Origin: Lepidodermella squamata
Taxonomy: Eukaryota > Gastrotricha
Direction: 5' to 3'
Length of the DNA stretch: 64,000 bases
NCBI GenBank assembly: GCA_047495785.1
Contig: JBLDXI010000006.1
Location: 124,001 to 188,000, forward strand
Within the stretch, counting starts at the first letter, position 1; every line of letters begins with the position of its first letter. The translations under genes were made by a program, and so were the position numbers. Shown here piece after piece: positions 44,261 to 56,742 of this stretch. Below the pieces are notes generated by a model. It was not told where the DNA came from, searched no databases, and saw nothing but the letters and a program-made list of their open reading frames with translations.

Positions 44261-45071
44261 AACAGACAAATCGCACTATTAATTTATCGCTATTATATTA
44301 ATTTACGATTTAAAATGAAAAAATAAATTAAAATTTAATTAATTAAATTAAGCAAGCAATGTTTTTATTTGATCAAAAAAGCAAACTAGCACCGGCCATC
44401 GGCTTTGGGCGCGTCTTGATTGATTAAATTAATCAATTAAGAAAATGTAGGCATTTCAATTAGAAATTTTCACGTCAAAACCTAAATTTTCGAGGCACGC
44501 GGCTTGTTCAGGGTTAAAGTGACAACTTGACTTGAAATTTCCCCAGTCGGGCGCAATTTTCCAGAACATTTATGTTATCTTTGAATTGTTCTGTGTATTT
44601 TTCTGCGTACTTATTTTTTGCATTTTTGTATGAATGATTTGAAAAATGTTCCGGTTTCAGCCATAGACAGCTATGAATAGATTTCCGCCTCATTTAAACT
44701 TGAACCAGGGACACAAACTTGCAGGCCATTCCTCTTATCTGGCTGAAAATGATAAAACCCTATAACCGAGCACGTGCGTTACTGTTGAAACACCGCGACT
44801 TCGAAAGCGTGTTTCAGCCCAACACAGGGCTGAGCGGCGCCGAATAAGCGCGAATACACTTTAAAAACGCCTCGCCATTTACATTTCTCATTTCAGTATA
44901 GCCTTGATTTGTCTTTTTTCACGAAAATGACATTATTATCGGGCACTTTCAACATTGAGAACGAAGCTCAATTTAGAGAGAATACAGTTAAAAAATTCAA
45001 TTTTTTTAATTTAATGTTGTCAAATTATTGTCGTTCTTTAGTTCATTTTTTTTAAAGATTTTACGAGTCGA
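44261..45071. other. Non-coding spacer before the lectin gene
   Basis: AT-rich. No exon, repeat family or TATA box recognised with confidence. Confidence 0.35.
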
Positions 45072-48000
45072 ATGACTCATCATCTTCAAGCCTTGCTATT
45101 GTTGGCACTGACGCTGGTGTTCAGTGACAAGGCTGGGTGCAACCGATTGGACTGGGTTCGCTGCTTCTCAAAGCTGACTAAAAAATTCACTAGCTGCGCC
45201 CCAGCTGCCAATGGCTGTAATGCACTTCGAGAATATCAGGTTGGCTTCGCTTTGATACTTGTTAACTGAAATAATAATATATCTCTGTCTACGCAGTTGG
45301 GTTCAGTTTTCCACCGATCCGGCGTGTGCTACCGTGGGGTGAGTTTCTATTCAATTTTTCGTCAAAATTCCGATAATATTATATTTTGCTTGCAATTTTA
45401 TCCGCAGAATGCTCGCATGTGCTACGCATACGAATCGCTGGCTCCGATTTGCGTGCCTGGCAATATTGGCTGCAACAAGCCGGGTGAAATGAGTGTATGA
45501 CATAACTTCGATAACTGCGTAGGGCAAAACCATGATTTCGATGATTAAAAATCTTAATTCAAAAATTTATGATAATTGATAGAAAGGTGTGTTAGGGGGA
45601 TTAAGAGGCGGCTTTAGGTCGACATTGAAACAATTAATTTAAAAAAATTTGAAAAAATTTGCAAAATTAATAAAAAATTAAATTAAAAAACTAATTTTTT
45701 TTAAATTTTGTAAAAAGGAAAATTTTATTAGGTGCGCTGATATACCCATTCCAAAATTTCCTTATTTTTAGTGGAATATTCAGATGAACTGAAAAGTGGC
45801 ATGATAAAAATTAGGATACTCCTCGGCAGAATTTCACGAATCAAAGTATTGATTTTTCTTGACATTATACAACGTTTATTTCCAGTTATTTTGGTTCGAC
45901 AATTCTACAATATTGCTCAACCTACCGTTCAATCTCAAAGAATGTGAGAAGAAACGAGATGTATTCGATGTAAGACTGTTAAAACTACAAACGCTTGCTC
46001 CCGATCAGGCTTTGTTTCCTTGTTCTAGAAACTGCCATTCAGGCGGTGCACCTTCAACAACTACACCAGAACTTGTGTTCCAACTCCGTACAATTGCCCG
46101 AACAATTGGGTAAGTTGGCAATCTAACAATTCCATCAGCAAATTAATTATTTTCGATTTTTTAAAGACCTTTTATCAATTTTCAAAATTAATAATAAAAT
46201 AATAAATAACATAATAAAGAGCGGGGTTTTTTCAATGTCGATTTTCCCAAAAATTTCATAGCTGATTGAGCTGCCTTTAAAGAGAACATCTATATTAAAA
46301 CCCATCTTTTTCTGCCACCCTATATTTAAAATATCCTGTAGGGTGACTACAACCCCAGGGTGTCTGAAAAGCATATCTCCGCGCTGGGAAATCGTATAAA
46401 TTCGGGGAAAACGGATAAATGACCAGTGTCTCGTAGGCTTGGTGATGAGCTAGGAGCCGTTTTTTGGGACTGTCACCAAACGGCACTAAAATGTCATCAA
46501 AATCGATTTTGCACGAAGTATCACCTATGACCCAACTGATTGCATTTCTAGATAGATCTCATCACGCTGATGAACTTGTTCTTTGAGAGCGGCTTCCTAG
46601 CTATCACCGTTCTTGAGATAATCGTCCTGGTGTGGCAAAAGGTAAGGTCACGTGACAACTTGACACTGGAATATCTCAATAACGGTAGATGATAAAAATA
46701 TGCGGTTTTCAGATTCTTAATCCCCGAATTTTTCTCTATCGGAAAAGCACGTGTCAAAAGGGAAAGAAAAATGTCAATATTTTCCGAAAGCATTCTGGGC
46801 TTTAATGGTTTTTTATGCTATTATTATAATTATAGTTTCCCTTCTTTCGATATAGGAAACCGGGTCGACGATCTATTCAAATCTATCATCGTGTACCAAC
46901 GGACCGAGTAAGACCACTTTTTTCATAAATTTGATGAAGTTGATAATTGCTGTCAAAATTTAGCATTTTAATACTTAAAAATGCAATAAGCTACCGCCCG
47001 GAAAAAACCGCCCGGAAACGGAACCGAAATTTGCATAATTTATTCCCCAAAAAAATCATCCTCAAAACTTTCGAGAGCTTTCGTCAGAAATCCGATTAAA
47101 TTACCTTGATTTAAGGCCTGATACTACCTTGATAGAGATCACGGCCTAACCATTTTCCGAAAATGACAATTTTTTAAAGTTTGCATTTGGTTTCGACCGC
47201 AAGTTTTGAAGACGCCTTAAATAATGAGATTGCAAATTTTTAATTTTGCTGCCGCACCGCACCGCCGTGTGACTATTTTTTTGTCTATTTCAGTCAATGT
47301 TCCAATCACCGAGAAGCCGCACATTCGTTGTTTCGTTTCTAAGACTGGCTCTTTCGCCAACTGCCGGCCGCAGAGCTCTGGCTGCTCTGCTAACAACGAA
47401 ACTCAGCAGTTTTCGACAGGCGATTTCATCAACCTCGCCACTTGCCTAGCCGGCGTGAGTTTCAATCAACTGCATTAATACAGTCGTCACGGGTGAACGA
47501 ATGAAAAGCGCCCTAATATCCCGTTATTTTCTAAATATTTCGCATTCAATTTAATTTGAAGAATTTCACCTCAAATTCGATGTTAAAAAATTTCTTTAAA
47601 TTAAAGCCAGAATTCGTGAAATTTAGTTCCACTTTATTTTTTATTACAGAACGCTGCTCAATGCCAAGATGCATCGACAAATAAGACTTCATGCTATGCT
47701 GTTTGCCCGCAGAACCTAACACAGGTAGAAGAGCTTCAAATACCTCGCTCGGATAAAATTAATATTTTTCGCAATTTAAGGTCAAGTTGTACACTGACCC
47801 GCGGGGCTTCAAATTCAACAATGACAAGTGTAAACAGGATATCGCCCCGGTGAGTTCGACAAATTCATCATCGATTTATCAGTTAATTGCGTTATATATT
47901 GCGCAGCCTAATCCGTTCACTGTCTTCGCATCAACCATGCCTAAGACGCAAAGTGAAGCGAGAAGTCTTTGCGGCTCGGGTACTCAATTGGCTATCATTA

Positions 48001-48266
48001 AAACTGAAGACGAACGGCAAGCTGCTTACGAAGCAATGGTCAAAGCAGGCGTCACAGAAGCTTGGATCAATTTGGCGAATGAGGCTGGTAGTTGGAAGTG
48101 GTATGATCGCTCTCTGTACGCAAACATGCCGCCTTGGGTGAACGGCCAACCGAGCGGAGGGCTCACATGCAATGCCGTGGCAACCATCAAAAACCAAGAA
48201 CTGTTTGTCAAGGACACAGCTTGCAACGCGGCCTCAACCAGCGCCTACATGTGTAAAAAAACCTGA
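45072..48266 (+). CDS. Secreted protein: three Cys-rich repeats plus a C-type lectin domain
   Basis: Nine exons (45072-45239, 45297-45338, 45408-45494, 46029-46109, 46856-46907, 47294-47454, 47650-47724, 47781-47849, 47907-48266) give 364 aa. Signal peptide MTHHLQALLLLALTLVFS. Three related Cys modules follow, each RC-x(7-9)-C-x-P-x3-(G/N)C: VRCFSKLTKKFTSCAPAANG, RRCTFNNYTRTCVPTPYNC and IRCFVSKTGSFANCRPQSSG. Each module continues into a second exon with a GS...C segment. The C-terminus is a C-type lectin domain (SEARSLCGSGTQLAIIKTED, WINLANEAGSWKWYD, WVNGQPSGGLTCNAV, YMCKKT). QPS replaces the classical EPN/QPD sugar motif, so calcium-dependent sugar binding is doubtful. The third exon could instead end at an in-frame stop (45500), giving a short secreted isoform. 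Confidence 0.75.
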
Positions 48267-49332
48267 TGACGTGATGATGAAGAGTGATAAAACAATGATG
48301 AAGAAGAGCTTGACACTGATGAGAAAGTGAATGAAAAATTTGAAATGTTTCATAGCATTTAAAAAGCCACTCGTTATGCCTAAGTGTGGAATAGTGAGTA
48401 ATAAAACAATAAATTCTTTGCGTAAGTATTATTCTTTTTAAATTTTTTAGAAAAATGCTATTTTGCGTCGTATTTTTGGCTATTTCCGATCGCGCTTTTT
48501 GCGCGCAGGTAAAAATTGCGAAAAATTGATTTGTCGCCTCGGGTTCGATTCTCAGTGGCCACCAAATTTTCCGTGCTCCGATTTTCATTTTTTATTTTTT
48601 ATTTTATTATTTTGGAATCTGATGGACCGTTTTTATGAAGTTTAGCCGCTTCAACTAATAGGACAAATTCGCGTTTATCGCGCTTGCCCTACCTATAAAG
48701 TCCACTTCTAGTCTTATCAAAAAAATTAAGTACGCACGGATTTATAAATATAACTATGCCGCTGTCATTGCCGAAATGCCGCTTATCTGTTGACAACCGG
48801 CCAGATAACATTCGTTGAAGTAACAGTAGAGTGTGTAAAAAAATAGGCTTTTTCACGACTCGTGCGAGGGTGCGAACTGGGTACGAACACACACGGCACA
48901 AACAACCGCACACACTCACACACACACCGGTCGGCTTTTGAGAAAAAACCAACGATAAGTATATGCCACACACACACACCTGGCCATTATTACTATATGC
49001 GGTTTTTCATCTCAATTCTTTTCAAGCGTTTTTAGAACAAAGTAAACACGAAGGTTTTTTTTACCTTTCGCTGATGATTACTTTTTTTTTGGGTAATTTA
49101 TACTTCACCCCAATTTTCTCTATATTTATGAATATTTATTAAATTGTCAGTTGTGGAGCCAATTTTTGAATGATTAAAAGACAATTTTCTTGAATTTCAT
49201 GAGCAATTAAAAATTGAAAATAATTTCAATAATTTCAAAATCAGAAATTATTTGAAAATTATTTGGCACCTTTTATATCCATTTCCGATATTGTGTTGAT
49301 TGATTATTTAGTAATTATTTATAAAAAAAAAC
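48267..49332. other. Spacer with CA/GT microsatellite
   Basis: Short CA runs at about 48898-48928 and 48966-48980. A B-box-like GGTTCGATTC at 48541-48550 is not part of a foldable tRNA. No gene seen. Confidence 0.4.
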
Positions 49333-49833
49333 ATGGCTTTGAGCTCATTGGCCACCTTAGTGACACTCGCTTGTGTCGCGTCGCATGGAAAATTCGCCTA
49401 CGACCATTTCAACCTGTTGACCGCCTTCAATTTACCTGACTATTCGAAAGACATCGATGCCTTGTTAGACAGGCCGTACAGTGGCTTTACCGTTGAAATT
49501 ATTACCGTAATAACCGGTGCGTTACTCGTGTCGTATTGGCGCGGAAAGCCGTCAGCCTGCCACATTTCGATCGCGATACTTCACTTTGTACTACATGCCT
49601 TCTACATCTTCACGTGGCCGAAAAAGCAGGGTGATTCGATGGATGCGTTGACTGAGTCGGTTTACCAATGGCACCTTGAACATGATTACGTGAAGAGGTT
49701 TCAACTCAATGGCCTCATGCTGTTCGCGACAAATGCTGCTGGGCTGATGTTCGATATTTACTTCTTCCATTTATTTTTCATTAAATCAATCATGGAATCC
49801 ATGTTTGCTTCGGGCAAGGTTAAAAGCCAATAA
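49333..49833 (+). CDS. Four-TM membrane protein of unknown family (paralog 2)
   Basis: 166 aa from the ATG at 49333. Collinear with the gene at 35079-35594: SHGKFAYDHFNLLT in TM1, VSYWRGKPSACHISIAILHF, and FDIYFFHLFFIKSIMESMFA at the end. The conserved YWRGK-x-SxCHxSIAxLH block between TM2 and TM3 and the FDIYxFHxFFI block in TM4 define the family. It is much less GC-rich than paralog 1. It has intact coding and no intron. Function unknown. Confidence 0.75.
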   Translation: MALSSLATLVTLACVASHGKFAYDHFNLLTAFNLPDYSKDIDALLDRPYSGFTVEIITVITGALLVSYWRGKPSACHISIAILHFVLHAFYIFTWPKKQGDSMDALTESVYQWHLEHDYVKRFQLNGLMLFATNAAGLMFDIYFFHLFFIKSIMESMFASGKVKSQ

Positions 49834-50233
49834 AATGAAGGAACGAGAGTCAAACTTTTTTCCTCACTCAGAACCGGATTAATCATTTATAAAATAAAAA
49901 TTAAATATTCAACTTTTTTTAAGTGAAATTCTCAAAAATTTCGTCCTATGTCCTATCAGAGTTATTATTACAAAGTGACATAAGGACATCTGGACGAAGT
50001 CCAGAATCAGCACTTTCCGTTGTCTGTGGTTATAATCATTTCGAACTCCATATCAGGATGCCTGGAAAAATTTATTGCACCTCATTAAATATTATAGGTG
50101 ATCAGTACGTGACGCAAAGCCGAGCTAATTAAAACTTTTAACATCTCAAATTACCCATGCGACTACTTCCGAAGAATATAATCGGGAAAATTCTTCAACT
50201 CAGAGTTTCTATACTTATTCCTGTTCAAAAATA
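49834..50233. other. Spacer upstream of receptor 5
   Basis: 3' UTR of the four-TM gene (AATAAAA near 49892) and promoter of receptor 5. No other feature seen. Confidence 0.35.
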
Positions 50234-53200
50234 ATGAAAAAAATGCTCTTATTACTTATTTTATTCCAGCTTAAAATCGCGTCGTTGGCTTTGTGCCAAG
50301 AATGGCTCCAAGTCCCAGTGGATAAAAATAACACCTTGCTGATGTTCGCAACCGCAACGTGGACAGGTTCTGAGCCTCGAGATGGCAAAATTTGCCAGGC
50401 TGCGATGCAGGTCGCCGTCGATACTGTCAACTCTCGAACGGATATTTTACCGCAATATCGCATTCAGGTCAAATTCTACGACGAAGGCCCCAACGCGATT
50501 TTGGCCACACGCCAATTTGTCCGATTTCTCGATGACGCTGATAGCGAAATAGCTAATGACTCGAAAAATCGCACCTTCATCGCTCCGGCTGTTGTTGGAA
50601 CGGCAATAAATTGCAATAATTTGGCGAATATTGCGAAAAATTTGAAATTCGTCCAATTCACGCCTGGCTGCAGCGGGGTTCAATTCACGAATCGGCGTGA
50701 TTTATACCCGTTTTTGTACCGAAATCGAATCCCGGCAGAGACTCAATACCTGATGCCGATGTTTCTCGTCAAAAATTACCGAGGTGGCTGGAAAGAAATG
50801 GGCAATATCGCATTCGACGGAACTATCGGAACCTCAAATCCTAGTATGGGCTTGGTAAAAAGTGAAAATTCAGCCTTTTCTGATCCGAATAACCTTGACG
50901 AGATTACGTTTCGAAGAATCGCCAATAGCAACGCGAGAATTTTATTCATCGGTACAGGAACCGCGGCGACTTATACCAATTTCATATGCAAGGCATTTAA
51001 TTTCGGAATTAAGCCACCGCTCTTTTTCTTTCTAACTTCATCGTCGAATTTCAACGATCCTTACGCTAAGGATTTGAAACTACCGCCTGGGTGTAGCTAC
51101 GATGCGTTTAAAATGCAGATTCAGGCTACGTTCTGGGGTGGTCCGTTCGATTTCGCCCTAGAAAATAACGGTAATACGACGCTGGGCTATGACATGGTTG
51201 GGTTTGAGCGGTACCTGGATGCGTTGACTAATTCGTCACGCTCGGCTGATTACGTACGGCGGCATCGGTGTTTTGATGCTATGGAGCAGGCTTTACTCAG
51301 TTTGGATAAAGCCGAAAAAGTTCTCAGCGCCAAAAACAGGTGAAACTATTTTTTAATAAAAATAGGAAAATGTTTATCAATTTTCAAATTTAACACAACA
51401 TGTTAAATTATTTTTCAGATTTAAAAATATATTAAAAAAAAACAGTTAGAAATTGAAAAAATTATTTCTAAAATTTTTAATATTTGAAAATTGATTAGAG
51501 GGAGAAACCATTTTATTTGGTTGTACTGTGTTATTAACAATAATAACAATGCCTTTAAGACGCAGTGGTATATATTTCTTAATTTTAGTTGGATAATATT
51601 TTGATTAATGGTTGGATTGATTGTTAGCGTATAGATGATGATTTAGGATTCTAATTCCATCTTTTAGAACTTGAAGGGCGATTTCCACTGATTTGCTGCT
51701 GCTGATGCCGTAATCCTGAAGTAGTTTTACCGCTTCTTTTGTCAGTGAGCCACGGGCGCCAATGTAGAGGCCGCGTACTAAAAATTATTAAAAAATTTAA
51801 ATTTTTTTATAAATTGCCTAAAATTCGAATTTAAATTTAAACTTGAATTAAATTGGTTTAATTTTTGTTGCCTTTATAGGTCGCTTCGCGATTTTAAAGA
51901 CGATCCTTGGGCTGTTGTTAAAGCTGTCAATAAATCGGCGGCCGAGTCGGATTTCATCGGCCTCCGAATCGGTCGAATTTTCTATTCGAAACGCGTCGAA
52001 ATGGACGCCGAGCCGCAGTTTGTCGCGCAGTGGTTCAACGGCCGCATGCGAGTCATTTACCGAATCCGGTACAACGGCTCAGATTATAACAACGACCTTC
52101 ATAACATGTCGTTTTACGCGGTTGAACCAGGCGAAGATCCGGTTTGGATGACTAGGGACGGATCGCCACCGAAAGACTTGAGCAAAGTCGGCATTATCCT
52201 CGACTCGTTCGCTATTCAAGTATTCGGAGTCGTCATTTCAGCCGTTTTCATCTCAACGCTCGGTCTAGCATTTTTAGCCGTAAAATTGATTAGGCGACAT
52301 GCGAAAATCGGAAAAATCAACATGCTAGTGATGACACGAGCTGATTTAATGTCGATGATCGGCTGTGTCCTCTGTAATTTAGCCGCGGTTAGTTTCGCAT
52401 TGACGACATTTGAGGCGACCCCACAGCCAAATTTGTGCCAATTAAAAGCTGCTTTGACAACTCTCGGTGTCGCTTTGACGGTCTCGTCCGCAGTTTCGCG
52501 GCTTTTAAATGCAGTTCGGCGGCAAAGTGCTCGTAAAAAGGTTGATTTTATTTAATTTTAGTTTAATTTTAAATCTGAATTGTTTTCAATTTTTTAAGGC
52601 CCAATTTCAGCGCAAACTAGGTCGATTAACGGCTTTATTCAGCCGGGGTCAAACGCCTGATAATCGATCAATTTCTTCCAAGGCAACGTTGCGTGGCCCT
52701 AATTTAGGCCGCGATCGCCCGTTAGCTACAAATCATCGCCATAACAGGCAATGGGAGAATAAAATCCTGCTGCAAATTTTCATCTTCACCATGGCAAACT
52801 TTACAATCAGTTTGATAGCTGTTTTCCTTGACGAATTGCAGGAATTTACCGTTGTTTCTTCGTCTTATTATGACCCAGTTTCGGACGCTTATTTCTCGCC
52901 TGTTCGGGCGTATTGCCGGTCGGAATATCTACACATCTGGGCGCCTATTCTATCGGCAATTCACCTGTTGCTGCTGATTTTAGCAGCTTTTCTCGCCTAC
53001 GAAATTCGCCGCTCAATCGCGGCGAGTGCTGATTTGAAGTACGAGCTGACAATATCGCGGATAGTTGCCCTGAACACGCTGGCTATTTATGCGGCCGTTT
53101 TTGTCCTCGTCATGATTCTACCAGAGAAACAATCGACGCTGAAATCGTACATTCTAGCTTTTGGGGTGTTGGTTTTAGGAAATTCATGCTGCTGGCTGAC

Positions 53201-53342
53201 GTTATTACCCATGTTTTTCAAAGCTGAAATCAACGAGATTACCGCTTCGATGGAGAGAAACGCCGGTTCGATTTCATTGAGCTCTGATAAAGCGCCAAAA
53301 ACAATAGTGACAATCCTCCCAAGTGTTCCAGACAATAAATAA
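50234..53342 (+). CDS. Class C (GABA-B-like) 7TM receptor with introns (receptor 5)
   Basis: Three exons (50234-51339, 51880-52540, 52599-53342) give 836 aa. Exon 1 carries the signal peptide (MKKMLLLLILFQLKIASLALC) and most of the Venus-flytrap domain (ATATWTGSEPRDGKICQAAM, almost as in receptors 3 and 4). Exon 2 completes it and gives TM1-TM3; exon 3 gives TM4-TM7 and a tail of about 40 residues. The 540-bp first intron interrupts the domain at AKNR|SLRDF; receptors 3 and 4 read the same point as YNKSLKDF without an intron. DGSPPKDLS precedes TM1. This copy looks like the intron-bearing ancestral form. A piece of a non-LTR retrotransposon lies antisense in the first intron. Confidence 0.87.
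51615..51782 (-). mobile_element. 3'-terminal fragment of a non-LTR retrotransposon ORF (probable)
   Basis: The minus strand reads, without stops, RGLYIGARGSLTKEAVKLLQ, then DYGISSSKSVEIALQVLKD and a stop at about 51615. A (V/I)GARGxxPK/TKE-x-V-x-x-L motif followed by a short helix and a stop is, from memory, typical of the C-terminus of some metazoan non-LTR retrotransposon polyproteins. Only the C-terminus is present, as expected for a 5'-truncated insertion. Confidence 0.45.
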
Positions 53343-53711
53343 TAATTTGTATTTTTTTCAAATTTTTAAGGTGGAGTTTTTCAATAAAATTATGACATTC
53401 CTTGGCTTTTTCAATTGTTGAATTTTGCAGTTCGAATAAATGCGTGACCTAATTATAATAAAATTGCGAGAACAAATCGCGGTCGAAAGATGCGAGGACT
53501 GCACTTTTATTACGATGAGTGTGTGTAATAAAAAATTGCAAACAGCAACGCACATTTGCTTGTCGCGCCTTTTTATTCTGTGTTTCATAATCACGCACAC
53601 ACATTATACACGTCGTCTTGTTACTCGCTGGCATAACTGAATGGGCGTTTCGATTTTCTAGCTTATTTCTTGCTCTACACATTTGTTACTCGTAAAACTA
53701 TTATTTTAGTC
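53343..53711. other. Spacer between receptor 5 and dioxygenase 1
   Basis: 3' UTR of receptor 5 (AATAAA near 53382) and promoter of the dioxygenase gene. No other feature seen. Confidence 0.35.
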
Positions 53712-56377
53712 ATGTTAGCCCAACAGTGGAAAAAGGCCGGGCGGAAGGCCGATATTCTCAACAAGCTTTCTATCAAAGAGCTGAGAGAAGAAGGCTTGAA
53801 AAGCGGGGTTTACTGCAAAAAAACAGCTACCAAAGGTAAGTGATTTTTTGTTAATTTCGTGTTTTTTCATCGTCTTTTTCTTTGAAGGCGAAATCGTCGC
53901 AACCCTTCAAGCTCGTCTCGAGGCGCAACATGGAAAGGAAGCGACGCCCCCGCCTAGTGACTCGGATTCTGACACTGTAAGTTTTACTTATTTTTATTTT
54001 TCAAATAAATAATTTTAATTTTTTTTTTCAAATTTTCAGGAGCCCTGTGTGAAAATGGCGAAATTAGGGATGAAGGAAGAAGACTACGAGGAGAAACTGC
54101 GAAATCGCCTCATCTTTATATTCACGAGCCAAAGCAACGCCAAAGAAGAAAAACCGAAGACCCCAGCCAAATCTGGCCCTGGCAACAAGGCTTCAACTTC
54201 GAAACTTCTCGCCGCAGTTGCTGCTGCTACAGCCCCGACCAAAGCTACCGATTTCTGCTGCACATCCGAGATCGACATCATCCCACAGATCGAGATCAAC
54301 GGCTGGCAGTTGAAGTACCCGTGCGACGACGAGGTTGGCGAGAAATTGGTCACTTTAGCCAGTGCTGCTCCAGTTGGAAAAGGCGCTGATACAGTCATGG
54401 ATAAAACCATTCGAGACGGCTGGCAAATCGAGTCGAGCAAGGTGAAAATCGTGACTACGGCCTGGTCGACGTTGTTCAGCAATTCGAAGAAGAGCAAGTT
54501 GTTGGAAACGGTTCGCCTCAGCCTGGCGCCGCAGTGCGAGAAAATCTCGGCCGAGTTCTACAAGTTGCTGGTCTACGGCAAGGGCTCGTTCTTCAAGTCA
54601 CATCGAGACACGCAGCGGCAGCCGAATCATTTCGGGTCAATTGTTGTCTCGCTGCCGAGTCACCACACCGGGGGAGATTTGACTGTTCAACACGGCGGAT
54701 CGCAGCGCAGTTTCCAGTTCGGCCTCAAGAAGGGATTCGACTCGCTCAAGTAAGCTTCGAAAAGTTTCGAATTTTATTTAAATCCAGATTATCAACTTCA
54801 AACATTAGAAATGTTGGTTTGACTTTGCTAAAATTTATTTTGAATTTCAATAAATTTTGAAAAATCCATCAAGTCGCAATTCCGAATTCAGAACTAAATA
54901 AATTTGTCTTCTCGAAATTTTTCCACTTTCAAAATTAATCGTTTTTTGCGTCTAATTTTTGAGAATTGCTTTGGAAATTTGTCTTGTAATTCGGAAAAAC
55001 TGCCTTTTCACCTTTTTTGGATAAAAATAAATACCTGAATTAAAAAAATTAAATACTAGGCATTGGTTTTTCTCAACGTAATGTTGGAATCCTTTAATCG
55101 CCGATCAACTCGATATTGGATCGCTGTGAAATTTGTTCCCAAGTTATTAGCAGTTTGAACTGTCGCCAGGTGAAAAGGGAAAACCTAGCCCTGAACCTAA
55201 TTTATTTTTAAACTCATCTGTAATCATGTCTTGGCGCCTGGGCATCGATGCAGTTGAGCTCAAAGTTTAGGTTACGCACGAGTTAAATTTAGACGCGACG
55301 AGTGCGTTGAGATAAATTAGCGCTGTAACAGTTTGAAGCCAGTTTGAATGACGTCATCAGCTTCATGATACCTTGCGTGTGTTAATTTTATACATAAATT
55401 TCATGAAATATATTGGAAAAATAATAATGATAAAAAAGTTGCGAAATTGTTCAAATTTTTCGATTTTTTTCACACCTGAGAAACTTGTTTTTTTGTATTA
55501 AAATGAAAGTTTTTACTGAATTCCACGACCTTTTTTGTTGCAAAATTTTCAAAGCTTTGAATCGCGACCCGAAATAACTGAGGAAAAATTGTTTCATTCG
55601 GAAAGACCTTCGGCCTCTACCAACATTTTGTGACTTTATTATTTTGATTATTTGTTAATTTTTTTCAGGTGCCACATGGTTGCGTTTTTTACCGACTGCG
55701 TTCACGAAGTTCTGCCCGTCAAGGACGGCTATCGCGTGACGATGACCTACAACCTGTTCTTCGAAGGCGAGAACGCCCCGGAAGTCCCAATTGCCGCCAC
55801 CGATCTCGGCCAGAAAATCAGCCGCAATCTCAACAAACTGTTCTCGCTATCAATGTGGCAGGACAAAACCCTCGGCTGGCTGCTCGAACACCAATACGCC
55901 CTAACTTCCCTCAACCCATCGATGTTGAAAGGCGCCGATCGAACGCTGTATGATGCCCTGCTTTCAAGTGGAAATTTCGAGGTCGAATTCATCCCGGTTT
56001 TAGTCGAGGCTAATGGCCAGGGCGGCTGGGATAACGGCCGTCAGAAACCGGCGACTTTGTACAGCGAGGCTATTGACAGCAAGTATGACTGCATGCAGAT
56101 GTCAGTCAGCCGCATGTCTTCCGAAGATTTCTCTCGCAAAAAATCGGCGAATGAATCGATGTTCGGTCGCGGTGATGGCAAATCGAAGTTGCTGTGTTCG
56201 TTCGAGTACAGCGGCGGGCCGTCGTATGACGAGGGGCCTGTTGAGTTTATCAACAACTGGAAGGATGTTTCGATCGGTGAAAAAGCTAGTGGCCATGCTA
56301 GTGCGACGGGTAACGAAGGCACCGAGTTCGAACTTCAGTACCAGAAGGCGGCGTTTCTCGTCAAACGTAAAAAGTGA
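53712..56377 (+). CDS. Fe(II)/2-oxoglutarate dioxygenase with SAP-like N-terminus (paralog 1)
   Basis: Four exons (53712-53835, 53888-53976, 54040-54749, 55669-56377) give 543 aa. Exons 1-2 encode a basic two-helix unit (ADILNKLSIKELREEGLKSG ... GEIVATLQARLEAQHG), similar to SAP/HeH nucleic-acid-binding helices, followed by an acidic linker and an Ala/Lys-rich low-complexity stretch. The double-stranded beta-helix core has H259 and D261 in SHRDTQ (H-x-D) and H320 and R330 in CVHEVLPVKDGYR (H-x10-R), the iron and 2-oxoglutarate ligands of this superfamily. GSIVVSLPSHHTGGDLTVQH is the usual strand before the distal His. The substrate is unknown. The H-x-D and distal His lie on different exons, with a 919-bp intron between them. 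Confidence 0.85.
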
Positions 56378-56715
56378 GGAAGAAGCATAGATGAGAATTG
56401 ACGACTTTTTCTTCGCATTTTGTGACTTTGATACATACCTCTGGAAATTAGTGATACTACCTACTATACGATGGCAATGTAAAATGGCTGGTGATTTTTC
56501 TCGCGTGATTGTTTGGCTCTTGCTTACTCGAATAAATAAATTACCACTGTCGGCCTGCGGCCTTTGACAGTTGACGGGGAACTCCGTGACTTTCTCGAAC
56601 ACGTGGGCACGTGTGAACTTGAACATGCCTAACCTAAGACCTAAGTATAACTTTCTTGCACATCCGTGACTTGCTGCCCAGCTTTGCGTATAACCATGTA
56701 TCGTGTCACCCATGC

Positions 56716-56742
56716 GCGACGACGGCGACGACGGCGACGACG
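56716..56742. repeat. (GACGGC)n / (CGA)n microsatellite
   Basis: About four units of GACGGC/GACGAC. Confidence 0.7.

Noticed and set aside
48500-48565. Possible tRNA because of GGTTCGATTC and a nearby CCACCA
   Set aside because: No A-box at the right distance, and neither the acceptor nor the T-stem can be paired.
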